A DNA stretch of 64,000 bases. It comes from Lineus longissimus. Taxonomy: Eukaryota; Nemertea; Pilidiophora; Heteronemertea; Lineidae. Positions 41,661-51,546 of the stretch are shown here, in pieces. The notes beneath the pieces were generated by a model. The model was not told the DNA's origin, searched no databases, and was given only the letters and a program-made list of their open reading frames with translations. A program made the translations under genes and the position numbers. Numbering within the stretch: position 1 is the stretch's first letter; every line of letters begins with the position of its first letter. The stretch is from contig NC_088312.1 in NCBI RefSeq assembly GCF_910592395.1, forward strand, positions 22,327,292 to 22,391,291, given 5' to 3'.

Positions 41661-42049
41661 TTTTAATTTGTACATGCCTCATTATATCATATACATGTAC
41701 TGTATGACATTGTAATAATACTTTGTGTTTTTTGCTGTAAATAAAAGTTTCATTTTCAGTATTGTCCGAAGAATATGAGCGTTTTTGTCTTTGTTTCTGT
41801 TAGTTTGCCATGGTTGTGCCTATGTCCTGATCTGGTGTGAACAGAGCCTTAAATAATCCACCTAAGGGCACTCGGACTTGGGCCTCTATCCTTCCTATTG
41901 ACCTGGTCACATTATAGGTTCAGTATGTTTCAAAACTCGAACGCGGGTTGAGGATTGCTCCGAAGTAATCATTGCTATCGGGCTCATTCATTGGTCTACT
42001 TTGAGATGGATTATCAGGTGCGGATCTGCTCGTGCTGCCCTTGGCTCTG

Positions 42050-42290
42050 GGTGTAACCGCATTGTTATCTCGCCAGGTCTGGTTGTGACGGTATCTGCAA
42101 TCCCATCAGATCTGGTTGTGGCAGCATCTGCAATCTCATCAGGTCTGGTTGTGACAGTATCTCCTGTCTACCAGGTCTGGTTGTGACAGCATATGCTGTA
42201 TTATCAGGTCTGGTTGTGGCAGCATATTATGGTATGGTTGTTGCAGTATCTAGTGTCTCTTCAGGTCTGGTGTTCTGATTTCATGTGATC
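42050..42290. repeat. Diverged tandem repeat (tcaggtctggttgtgacagt)
   Basis: About seven units of 35-50 bp sharing aggtctggttgtg(a/g)c(a/g)g. Open frames here are repeat products. Confidence 0.7.
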
Positions 42291-42374
42291 CCTTTATAAA
42301 AATGATCAGGTAATCACCATGTGAAAATGAGACACATTTTTCCTAAGGGTGGAGACAAGGTCTACCCTGTAGAA

Positions 42375-43330
42375 ACATGGTGCACTACAACGTTTGGGAG
42401 AGTACACATCTAGACTCAGACAGAGTACTAGTACGCATAGTGAAGGAGCATGGCACATCCAGCAAAGACTTGGTACACTCTCTGGCAACATGGCGAGATG
42501 TGAAGGGGAGGGCACATCCAGAAGAGATATGGTGCACTACGTTGGGAGAGTACACATCTAGGTCAGACAGAGTACGCACAGTGAAGGGGCATGGCACATC
42601 CAGCAAAGACTTGGTACACTCTCTGGCAACATGGCGAGCTATGAAGGGGAGGGCACATCCAGCAGAGACTTGGTACACTCTCTGGCAACATGGCGAGCTA
42701 TGAAGGGGAGGGCACATCCAGCAGAGACTTGGTACACTCTCTGGCAACATGGCGAGCTATGAAGGGGAGGGCACATCCAGCAGAGACTTGGTACACTCTG
42801 TAGCAACACTGATGGTGCGCTATGAAGGGGAGGGCACATCCAGCAGAGACTTGGTACACTCTCTGGCAACATGGCGAGCTATGAAGGGGAGGGCACATCC
42901 AGCAGAGACTTGGTACACCCTCTGGCAACATGGCGAGCTATGAAGGGGAGGGCACATCCAGAAGAGATATGGTGCACTGCGTTGGGAGAGAACACATCTA
43001 GATCAGACAGAGTACGCACAGTGAAGGAGCATGGCACATCCAGCAAAGACTTGGTACACTCTCTGGCAACATGGCGAGCTGTGAAGGGGAGGGCACATCC
43101 AGCAGAGACTTGGTACACCCTCTGGCAACATGGCGAGCTATGAAGGGGAGGGCACATCCAGAAGAGATATGGTGCACTACGTTGGGAGAGTACACATCTA
43201 GATCAGACAGAGTACGCACAGTGAAGGAGCATGGCACATCCAGCAGAGACTTGGTACACTCTCTGGCAACATGGCGAGCTGTAAAGGGGAGGGCACATCC
43301 AGAAGAGATGTGGTGCACTACTGTCTCATT
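42375..43330. repeat. 59-bp minisatellite with higher-order structure
   Basis: Base unit of 59 bp (aaggggagggcacatccagc agagacttggtacactctct ggcaacatggcgagctatg). Single units alternate with a longer composite unit that inserts gatatggtgcactacgttgg and gacagagtacgcacagtgaagg. Several frames on both strands stay open because the unit lacks stops; I see no sign of a gene. Confidence 0.92.
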
Positions 43331-43469
43331 GGCCGAAAGTCATTTCTGCAGGTAACAATATAGAGCGACGGTAAAATACACAGGCAGGCCCGTGGCAGTG
43401 GAAAACAGAAATGTCCTCGTTTTTCACTTTCGCTCGGATGTCTTTGAACAGGGTGACAAGTTCATATAC

Positions 43470-43564
43470 TACAGGGTGGCCCAGAATTATTTTCCCTCAC
43501 ACAATGGATACACAATTAATAGAATTCTATTGTGCATGGGAAAACCCTTCTGGGTCACCCTGTA
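43470..43564. mobile_element. Small mariner-type MITE
   Basis: 95 bp with terminal inverted repeats tacagggtggcccagaa / ttctgggtcaccctgta and TA at both ends. The centre (cacaattaatagaattctat) is also palindromic. Confidence 0.75.
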
Positions 43565-44812
43565 GAGTTTCGTGAGTTTCCTCATCTACAATTTTGACAG
43601 GACCTTAGCTGGCGCCATCTGAGCTAAAAAAGCAGAACTACGCGGTTACTTAAAATTAAAAATTACCGTCTTGGGGTGGAAATGTTTTCCCTTTTTAGGG
43701 GGGCAACGGGGACGAGTTATTCCATGAACCCCAAATATGGTGCTGACGACCGTTATGATCACAGCTTAGTTATCTTTATTCTAACTTCCTTACATTCCAG
43801 ATGACTGCAATGGGAGAAACAAGGCTGTGAATGTCTGCCAGGAAATTGTGAGATGCAAACTTAGACCAAGTTAGATTAAAGTACATGTACTGGAATAACG
43901 TCCAGCTTATGCATGTCAGAGTGACAGAGATAAATTAGCTCAATCCAAGGAAAAGGGTCAGGATGAAGCAAAAAATGGTAGGGTTGTGACTGTCTTCGGT
44001 ACCAAGTACTAACAGACAATAGTCGGTCAATTTGACACATACAAATACAAGTTCTTCCGATTTGCAGGATACCCCCCCCCCCCGCCCCGATGCACACTTA
44101 ATCAAGATTTGAGTAACCAGCCTATTCGAAAAATTGGCTGTCACTTGGGCAGAACACGGGTTCCGCGTGTGTAAATTTGATTTGGAGCGAAACGACAGGG
44201 GGCGAAACGGTCAGGGACCGAAAGGACCGGATATCATCTGGTCATTTCCGAAACTCCTTCTGGATCTCTGCAAGTCCGAAAACATCGCATGCATGGCGTG
44301 CGTTTTGTGAATTTGATGTGTTTTTGTCGAAATGAACATAAAAATGTCGGATTATTCCAAATTGATCAGCGTTTATGTTGGCGACAAAGTCGGAAATTTG
44401 GCCCGTACCTTGAGATGTATGATTTATCATATTGGTTCACCTGTTTTTAGTTAAATTACTTTATTGGTGCAAAATATTTTTGTTTTGTACAGGTTGTCAC
44501 AAAAAAGGGCGAAAAACTTCAGATTAGGGCCTACCCAGATTATCTTCATTCCAAACTTCACAATAACAACGGGGCCAACGATGTGAAAATCCTCTATACA
44601 CAAAAGACGGCGTGGTCATGTTGTTTTATCGTTTTTTGTGTTTGTCCCATTCCCAATGTAATGTTATTTAATATTTTTTGTCATTTTCTTGGATAGTCGA
44701 CGTACCTTTTCATGTCAATATCATTCTAATGCTGAATTTGTTTTCTTTGCAGACAGTCTTGAGTCCAAATGAAGTAAAGATATTATCTCTTTAATTTGAT
44801 GTTGATGAGCAG
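43565..44812. other. 5' region of zinc-finger locus A
   Basis: A CAG acceptor at 44752 lies before the start codon, so at least one untranslated exon probably sits in 44100-44450; its donor is not certain. Contains a C run at 44071 and repeated gaccgaaa/gcgaaacg words at 44185-44225. Confidence 0.35.
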
Positions 44813-46219
44813 ATGATACTGAAGGACGGCATCATGTCGGTGGCAGAAACAGAAGAAGAATTCAGTCCAATTCAGGAATACAGTCCAAGTGAGGGACAAG
44901 ATGAAAGCTGCTCTTTTGAGAATATGCAAACGGAGCTGCACTGTAAAGGTGCTGTGCTTACGAAGGCGTGGTCAGACCTGTTTAGATTCATTACAAAATA
45001 TCAGGCAGAACTTGTGATGAAAGAAAATTCCGTTGAAATAGCAGGGAAGGAAATTGAGGAGAGGAAAAAACATTTGGAAGTAATTGCTGATAGTGGTCAT
45101 GATGAAACGTTACAAGATGTGATTTATACAAAGGAAAGAATGTTGAGAAAAGCACAATCTGAACTTGATGTCAAGGACAGAATGTTACAAGAGGTGCAGT
45201 CAGAATTGTCCAGTAATACAGAACTGTTAGAAAAATCTCAATGTGATCTTTTAAAGAAACAAAATGACCTTGTTCAATATCGAGGGAATGTTGAACAGTT
45301 GAAATCCGAGTTGAATGTGAAACAGGAACAAATCAAAATCAAAGACACTTTGCTGAAAAAGTTACAGAATCAACTCATGAAGGAAAATGCGGAGCTGAAA
45401 GAACAGTTGGAGCTTGAACGACGGGCGCTACAGTTGGAGAAACAATCGCATGACTTGACGAAAAGAACCATGTCGTCCCCAGGTCTTAATACAAGAAAGC
45501 GTGCAGTAAGTATTTTTCAAAAAAGTGGTGTTATTGTCTTTATAATGTCAATATGGTATATGTCTGATGACACATTTCATTTGCATTACAGAATGACCAC
45601 ATGTATACATATCCCCAAATCTTGACCCCATGTAGACAGGTGACTGAAACACACCTTGAAAATAGTTTAATTTCTATATTTTGTTTTTCAGAGGATGAGT
45701 GCAGACGCTGCTACTGTGGTAGAAATTTCAGATTCTCCTCCAACCCTCGACCTCTCCGACAGAAAAAACTTTGGATTGTCCAACGTCATTTCTAAGTCTG
45801 AGTCACAGACACAGTCATCGGAACAAGGACGAAGAGTTTCTTCAAGACTCAAGAGCCGAACCAGTACATCACGGTCATCGACAGATCATTCCAGTCATTT
45901 ACACCACATGCCCCCTGCCAGTACGTCTTCATCTCAAGTGACTTACACAACGCCTCAAAAAGACGCCAAATTCCCAGAAACATTCATGGCATCCCAAGGT
46001 AACAACGCACCAGTCAGTGATTCAACTGGTGTGACCAGTGACACGTATTTCCCACTGAGCGTTTCGGAGGACACCAAGCTGATTGACATTTCAAGTATGA
46101 AAGTAGACAGTGATATCCAAGGTGACGTGCCTCCAGTGAGTCCCAGCGCCAGCGATAATGAGGGTGATGTGACCATATCAGAGCTTATACAAAGTCCAGA
46201 GGGCAGCACTGATGCAAAG
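44813..46219 (+). CDS. Locus A shared exons: coiled coil and SIM-like region
   Basis: Two exons, 44813-45505 (231 codons) and 45692-46219 (176 codons), both ending in phase 0 (GTAAGT, GTAGGC). Exon 1: acidic start, the segment MQTELHCKGAVLTKAWSDLF then RFITKYQAEL, and a heptad-rich helix of about 150 residues ending KENAELKEQLELERRALQLE. Exon 2: VVEISDSPPTLDLSD, a hydrophobic core next to DS that resembles a SUMO-interaction motif, then a Ser/Thr/Pro-rich tail (DTYFPLSVSED). No stop precedes the final donor, so a downstream terminal exon is required. It can join in frame to any of five cassettes (47153, 47765, 49671, 51547, 54106). Locus B at 56621 is a paralogue. I take 44813 as start; the second in-frame ATG at 44834 is also possible. 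Not KRAB, SCAN or BTB; the N-terminal domain is unknown to me. Confidence 0.82.
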
Positions 46220-46828
46220 GTAGGCGTCTATTTTCTTCTGAAGTTGTGATTTTTAAGTGACAGCAGTCTTGTGTTGAGAAATGATGCTCTAAATGAATGT
46301 CATCAACCCTGTGTTCTCGGAATGGTTGAAAACCATCTCAAACTCTTGGGAAATCATTTGGAGTCGTCAGGCATACAAACTGCATGACACGCTAATTTCA
46401 AGTACATTCATTCAAAACTAATCTTCCTGGACGAAATGCATTTTTCATCGACTGGCTGCCTTTGAGTTCTCTCCGACACGAAACTGCTGACACTACATTT
46501 AAGACAGGTATTAAAGAGACGTGTCAACTAGAGTAGAAACTTAGAATAAATTTTTGGACACCCAAGGTTCTTCATTTCATTCACATGACTAGCTTGAAGA
46601 TTGCTTTCCACCACAAACATACTTGTATATAATGAGCAATAAAACCATACCGATAGGTACTGTCACATTCAAGTTTTGTTTTTATTTGACTTGACTAACC
46701 CACAGTGTGCAGATGACACCATTGGCCTTGTGATAGAATTACATTGTGATCGTGTTTTAATATTTTTCAATCAAGTTTATTTGTCTGCCAGTGTTTTTTT
46801 GGTAGAAATATGAGAACCTGGGCAAAGT

Positions 46829-47017
46829 TTGGCATTGAAGAGGCCTGTTTCAGAATCTTTGACGATAGCCGGGAGTTCTAGTGCAGATTACAATGCCGAG
46901 GACATGAATGATGATGATGATGATGATGTTAAGGATAGAGCAGGTGATAATGATGAACCTGTTGACAATGCGTCTAGTAGTGATGACACGCCTGGTGGAG
47001 TTGACGCATCTGGTGAC

Positions 47018-47048
<31 letters not shown>

Positions 47049-47065
47049 CAGGTCTGGTGATGTGT
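46829..47065 (+). repeat. Acidic low-complexity stretch with (gat)n runs
   Basis: Two gatgatgat runs within a frame rich in Asp (for example EDMNDDDDDDVKDRAG). Acidic N-termini are typical of piggyBac transposases, so it might be a relic of the element that gave the next exon, but there is no acceptor in the right phase and I do not call it coding. Confidence 0.35.
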
Positions 47066-47152
47066 TGGAAATGATCATAGTAATGATGGATCTGGTGATG
47101 ATGAATACCTGTGGAAATATTCGAAAGAACATTTTCCTTCTCTTGTTTTCAG

Positions 47153-47428
47153 GTGCTTGGGGTCCTTATCTTTCAAGATGACGATCATGCATTGGCCCCT
47201 GCCATTGATAACAGAATTGATACCATTGGGAGGCTGACTGAGCGCCACTTTCCCTCCAGGAAACCAGACAGTGATACGTGGAGGAACCCATTAGCAAGAT
47301 GCAGGGTGTGCACCAAGAGAGGCCTACGACGTGTCTCAAAGTACATCTGTGCAAAGTGTCCGAGTCAGCCTGGGTTGTGTGTCACGCCATGCTTTGAAGT
47401 TTGGCACACCAAAGAGGACTGCTGCTGA
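47153..47428 (+). CDS. Locus A terminal cassette 1: piggyBac-type Cys-rich domain
   Basis: Terminal exon of 91 codons plus stop, TTTTCAG acceptor, phase 0 with the shared exon ending at 46219. The last 55 residues match the C-terminal cysteine-rich domain of piggyBac transposases: RLTERHFPSRKP, CRVCTKRGLRR, YICAKCPSQPGLCVTPCFEV, WHTKEDCC, with the CxxC...CxxC...C...CFxxWHT spacing. In transposases this cross-brace zinc domain binds the element ends. The catalytic DDD part is absent from this exon and from the preceding intron, apart from possible acidic debris. Joined to the shared exons it makes a 498-residue protein. AATAAA at 47712-47717 supports it being a true 3' exon. Alternative: an inert transposon relic with a fortuitous acceptor. 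Confidence 0.68.
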   Translation: MLGVLIFQDDDHALAPAIDNRIDTIGRLTERHFPSRKPDSDTWRNPLARCRVCTKRGLRRVSKYICAKCPSQPGLCVTPCFEVWHTKEDCC

Positions 47429-47764
47429 TTCGTGACTATTCTCTGGACTGTAAACATGGCCGATAAGGACTCAATCCAGCTGCCTATCAATTATCGATCG
47501 CGGATCAATACATGATCAATCAGTATTCATCATCTTGACCTTCAAGGTTTGGATCCACTGCGCCGACCTGGACTCTGTAACACCAAAATGAGGGAAGGTA
47601 ACAGTCAGAGTACTGTTGAAGGTTCAGAATGGTTTTCATGGGAACATCATTATGTTTGATCTCCTTGCTGAACATCTCCCTCAATGTATTTTTAGAAACT
47701 TGCCAGGCTCCAATAAAGTCAAAAATATTGTACAATGATTTTTGTTGTTGTTGTTATCTTTCAG

Positions 47765-48900
47765 AATGGCGATGCTGGACTTCGTCTCGACTGTGAGGAT
47801 GTTCCTGAGGGGGTGAAGGCTGCAGAAAGTAGTAGCCAAACTAAGGAGAAAAAAGACAATTTCATTTGCAAATTTTGTGGAAATGTTTACAAATCAATGA
47901 GCAGTCTTAAACGTCACGAACGTGTCCATATTGGAAAGGGGAGTACTTGCGACATCTGTCAAAAGCAGTACGCGGAAATTTACGATTTGAAACGACATAT
48001 TGCAAGTGTACACGACAAGATTCGATACCCGTGTCCTGAGTGCCAAAAACAGTTCCGCAGCAAGTATTCATTGCAAAGGCACCTAGATGATCACAAAAAG
48101 ATATTCAGGTAAGTCGTGTGACACTAATCGCTGATATGTGCAACAGAAGGATCTCGTTTGCAGGAAAAACGTCAGTGCCCATAGCTGCTGTGTTTCAATA
48201 TTTCTTTTGCGCGTATAAAATATCAGTAGACCTTCCTGTTCGTAAAAGGTAAATCAAGTGACCCTGTTCTTTCTGCAACTCATTTCTCAAGAGGGAGTAC
48301 CAAAGATTGTTGAAATCGACGAACTTGTATTCTGAAAATGATCCTTTTGTAAAGATATGATGTCAGCAAAAGTAATTGAAAAGACACGATTCGCGTCTTG
48401 TAAGTTACGACTTCTCTTCCATTGTAGATACAAGTTGTAAGTTACGACTTCTCTTCCGTTGTAGATACAAGTGCACCAAATGCTCGCCTCTTGTAAGTTA
48501 CGACTTCTCTTCCGTTGTAGATACAAGTTGTAAGTTACGACTTCTCTTCCGTTGTAGATACAAGTGCACCAAATGCCAGCGAGGTTACAACAACAAGAAC
48601 TCGTACAAGCATCACATGGAGCGGCACAATGGAGTCAAGCGCCACCTATGCCCATCGTGTGGAAAACTCTTCGTGCATGCTATAGATCGGGATCGTCACC
48701 ATTATACCTGTGGGACTTCAAGATCTCCTTTCTCCTGTAGTGTTTGTGACAAGACCTTCAAGGATGAACGCTACCTAAAGGAACATGAAAGATACCACGC
48801 GGACCCTTCAGCTTTGAAATGCAAATTCTGTGAAAAAACTTTCCAGTATCAGGCAACTTTCTACAAACACAGGAAAATTTGTCAGAAAAAGCCCAAATAG
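47765..48900 (+). CDS. Locus A terminal cassette 2: seven C2H2/C2HC fingers
   Basis: Two exons, 47765-48108 and 48558-48900 (join splits an Arg codon), 228 residues to the stop, entering in phase 0. The first exon has a short acidic linker then fingers FICKFCGNVYKSMSSLKRHE, STCDICQKQYAEIYDLKRHI and YPCPECQKQFRSKYSLQRHL. The second has YKCTKCQRGYNNKNSYKHHM, LCPSCGKLF (C2HC type), FSCSVCDKTFKDERYLKEHE and LKCKFCEKTFQYQATFYKHR. Linkers are not of the TGEKP type except by position, so DNA or protein binding is both possible. Closely related to cassette 3 (49671-50940), clearly by tandem duplication. Confidence 0.82.
48393..48560 (+). repeat. Tandemly repeated splice acceptor before cassette 2 exon b
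   Basis: The phrase ttgtaagttacgacttctct tccgttgtagatacaag occurs four times (acceptors after about 48426, 48463, 48520 and 48557). Two copies carry the first bases of the exon (gtgcaccaaatgc). Each copy has a usable TAG acceptor and a ttGTAAGT donor-like site. Confidence 0.85.
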
Positions 48901-48934
48901 GCTTGATATAGAGTCTTATATGGGAGTACTAATG

Positions 48935-49112
48935 AACCTCCCTTAGCGGACACCTCAATTAGCAGGACACCCTCTATCAAGGACACTTATATTGGCCATT
49001 TGCATTCAATATGACTTTCATAATCAGGACACGACTCTCTTGAGGACAGCATTCCTCTCTATTATGGACAGTATTCATCTAAGGTGTCCTTGATAGAGAG
49101 GTTTCAATGTAT
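48935..49112. mobile_element. Dispersed CAGTGGAA-type repeat, fullest copy
   Basis: From aatgaacctcccttagcgga to ccttgatagagaggtttcaa, with inverted end phrases (acctcccttagc... / ...gatagagaggtt) and the same inner phrases as at 861. Likely non-autonomous DNA element. Confidence 0.55.
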
Positions 49113-49670
49113 CAGTAGTTCATCCTTTCGCATGGCATGTTTAGCTCCCGGACTAACTCTTATGCATAATAATATGGACTTGATCTCTTTGTCAACTTGG
49201 ACTATCAGAATGACTTCAAACTTTGTTGTGTTATATGAACTTAAGCTGGAGACTGAAGTGTCTTGAGATAATGTCAGACTGGATCTAATGACAATCTGTT
49301 TAGAGTCTAATGGAGGATGTTCCTGCATGCCAAAAATTAGAGAGTCAACACACTTTTACATAAATGTATTGGTGTCACATACACAGAAATTTGATTTCAG
49401 TCGGAGTCATTAGCACTAGTTCAGCATTATCCCAAGACACTCAGCTTCTGGGACCAAGTGCATTGCCCTTCTTTATTCCCATATTTCTGTATCATCAAGG
49501 TTCCATTTCAAGCATACTCAATACTGATGCTCTTCTTTATGTTAGCCAAAGCTGAAGTGACTTATCCAGGACGAACCTCCACAATCTATATTTGGAAAGG
49601 GACCAATAAAATCTGAAAAATCTTAAACTGATTTTGTTTTTGTTTTTACCCGTCGTCTGTTATCTTTCAG

Positions 49671-50940
49671 AATGTTGATGCTGGACTTCTTCTCGACTGT
49701 GAGGCTAATCCTCAGGAGACGACTGAAGGGAGTTTCAGCCAAGCTAAGGAGAAAAAAGACAATTTCATCTGTAAATTTTGTGGAAATGTTTACAAATCAG
49801 TGGGCAGTCTTAAACGTCATGAACGTGTCCATAATGGAAATGGGTTTACTTGTGACTTCTGTCAAAAACAATACCCAGAAGTTTACCAGCTGAAACGACA
49901 TATTGCAAGTGTACACGACAAGATCCGATACCCGTGTCCCGAGTGCCGAAAACAGTTTTGCAGCAAGTCTAATTTGCAGAAGCACCTAGACGATCACAAA
50001 AAGATATTCAGGTAAATTGTTGTTCTTTAAATTAATAACAGTGTTCACAGAATAACGCAGGTATGGCACCTGTGTCTCACAGGGACTAAGTACGAGGCCA
50101 GCGCTGTACCTTTTCAGTTGCAGAAATAAGGTGGATGAAATAATGCATTTTCTTTAATATACATACATACATACAAATAGCATTTATATAGCGCAAAATC
50201 CAATTAGAAAAATTGCTCAGCTGCGCTTAACAAAAACACTGTTCAAATAGTTTGGTTTTTAATCTTCTTTTGAACTCGCTGACGGTGGAGCTGTTGCGGG
50301 TGTTAGTGTCCAGCGAGTTCCATAATTTGCTGGCATAAACTGTAAAGCTTCTGCCACCAAAAGTCTCAAGGCGATACCTGGGAGTCACCAACAACTCTTG
50401 GTTATCCGATCTCAGGGATCGCCCTGGGACATACGATGGCAGGATGTCCGAGATATATGATGGAGCCATGTTGTTTTTGGCTTTGAACACCATGAGTAAA
50501 ACCTTGAAATCGATACGATATGGTATCGGAAGCCAGTGGAGAGTTCAACATCAACACTGCTAACTTCTTGTACGTTACGAATTCTCTTCCGTTGCAGATT
50601 CAAGTGCACCAAATGCCAGCGAGGTTACAACAACCAATTTTCCTTTAAGAATCACATGGACCGTCACAATGGAATCAAGCGCCACCTATGTCCATCTTGT
50701 GGAAAACTCTTCGTTCAGGTTGCTGATCGGGATCGGCACTATAATAGCTGTGGAAACTTGGTTGCTCCTCTCCGATGCAGTATTTGTGACAAGACTTTCA
50801 GAGACACACGTTACCTGAAGGAACACGAAAATTACCATCTGGATCCTTCTGCTTTGAAATGCAAATTCTGTGGGAAGACTTTCCAGTATTCTGGAAATTT
50901 ACACCACCACAGGAAAACTTGTCAGAAGAGAACAGAGTGA
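49671..50940 (+). CDS. Locus A terminal cassette 3: seven C2H2/C2HC fingers
   Basis: Two exons, 49671-50011 and 50598-50940, 227 residues to the stop, phase 0 entry (TCTTTCAG) and the same split Arg codon as cassette 2. Fingers parallel cassette 2 one for one: CKFCGNVYKSVGSLKRHE, CDFCQKQYPEVYQLKRHI, CPECRKQFCSKSNLQKHL, CTKCQRGYNNQFSFKNHM, CPSCGKLFVQVADRDRH, CSICDKTFRDTRYLKEHE, CKFCGKTFQYSGNLHHHR. Differences are concentrated at helix positions that usually contact DNA, as expected for duplicated fingers acquiring new specificity. A LINE fragment sits in its intron. AATAAA at 51162-51167. Confidence 0.84.
50155..50560 (-). mobile_element. 5'-truncated LINE (L2/CR1-like) 3' end
   Basis: Minus-strand frame reads LHWLPIPYRIDFKVLLMVFK, then MAPSYISDILPSYVPGRSLR and KLWNSLDTNTRNSSTVSEFK, the typical end of a non-LTR reverse transcriptase ORF. 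It is followed by gcgctatataaatg and a (tgta)n tail at 50157-50175. Truncated at its 5' end near 50560. Confidence 0.85.
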
Positions 50941-51546
50941 TGGAAATACGTGTAGTTCTTTCCTCTTGCATGCAACTGGAGGAACCGGACTATAACTGTG
51001 ATGTGTGATAATATGGACTTCACTGTTTGCAATCAACTTGGAACTGTCAAAATAACGAAACTTTTTTGTGTTGTATGAACTTGTTTGAAGGAGTAATGTC
51101 TTTATGCAGACAGGGGGCGCTAGTGACCAATCACGAGTCGTTCAAGGATGCATCTATTTCTAATAAAAAGTGTACTCACTTTATTCTATAAACTTCTCAT
51201 ACTGTTTCCATGCATGTGAGTGATATCATGTGTGTCTTCAGGATGATTTGTACATGGTCCTACCTTTGAATAGCCAGTACAGCCGGGTTTCGAGGATGGT
51301 TTCTTTCATATTTCCAAAAACTATAGGAACTTGTACTTAACAGGTCCCCCCCCCCCCCCCCCCTCGACACCATGAGATTTGATGTTGAAGTCTATATTGA
51401 ATAGATGAATGGATGGTGGGTTCTGAAATGACAGTAATTAACTTTTTTATTCCAGGGTGTCATACATGAACTAATTGGACAATCTCGCACCACTGCGCTG
51501 CACCAAAAGACTCCAATTGACCAAATGGTCTTCTTTATCATTTCAG

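Noticed and set aside
42377-43355. Many 60-120 codon open frames on both strands
   Set aside because: Direct consequence of a 59-bp unit lacking stops; no start context or conservation signal.
46829-47074. Acidic frame as a coding exon of locus A
   Set aside because: The acceptor before it would need a phase different from the shared exon end, and the frame runs into a gat repeat and a stop.
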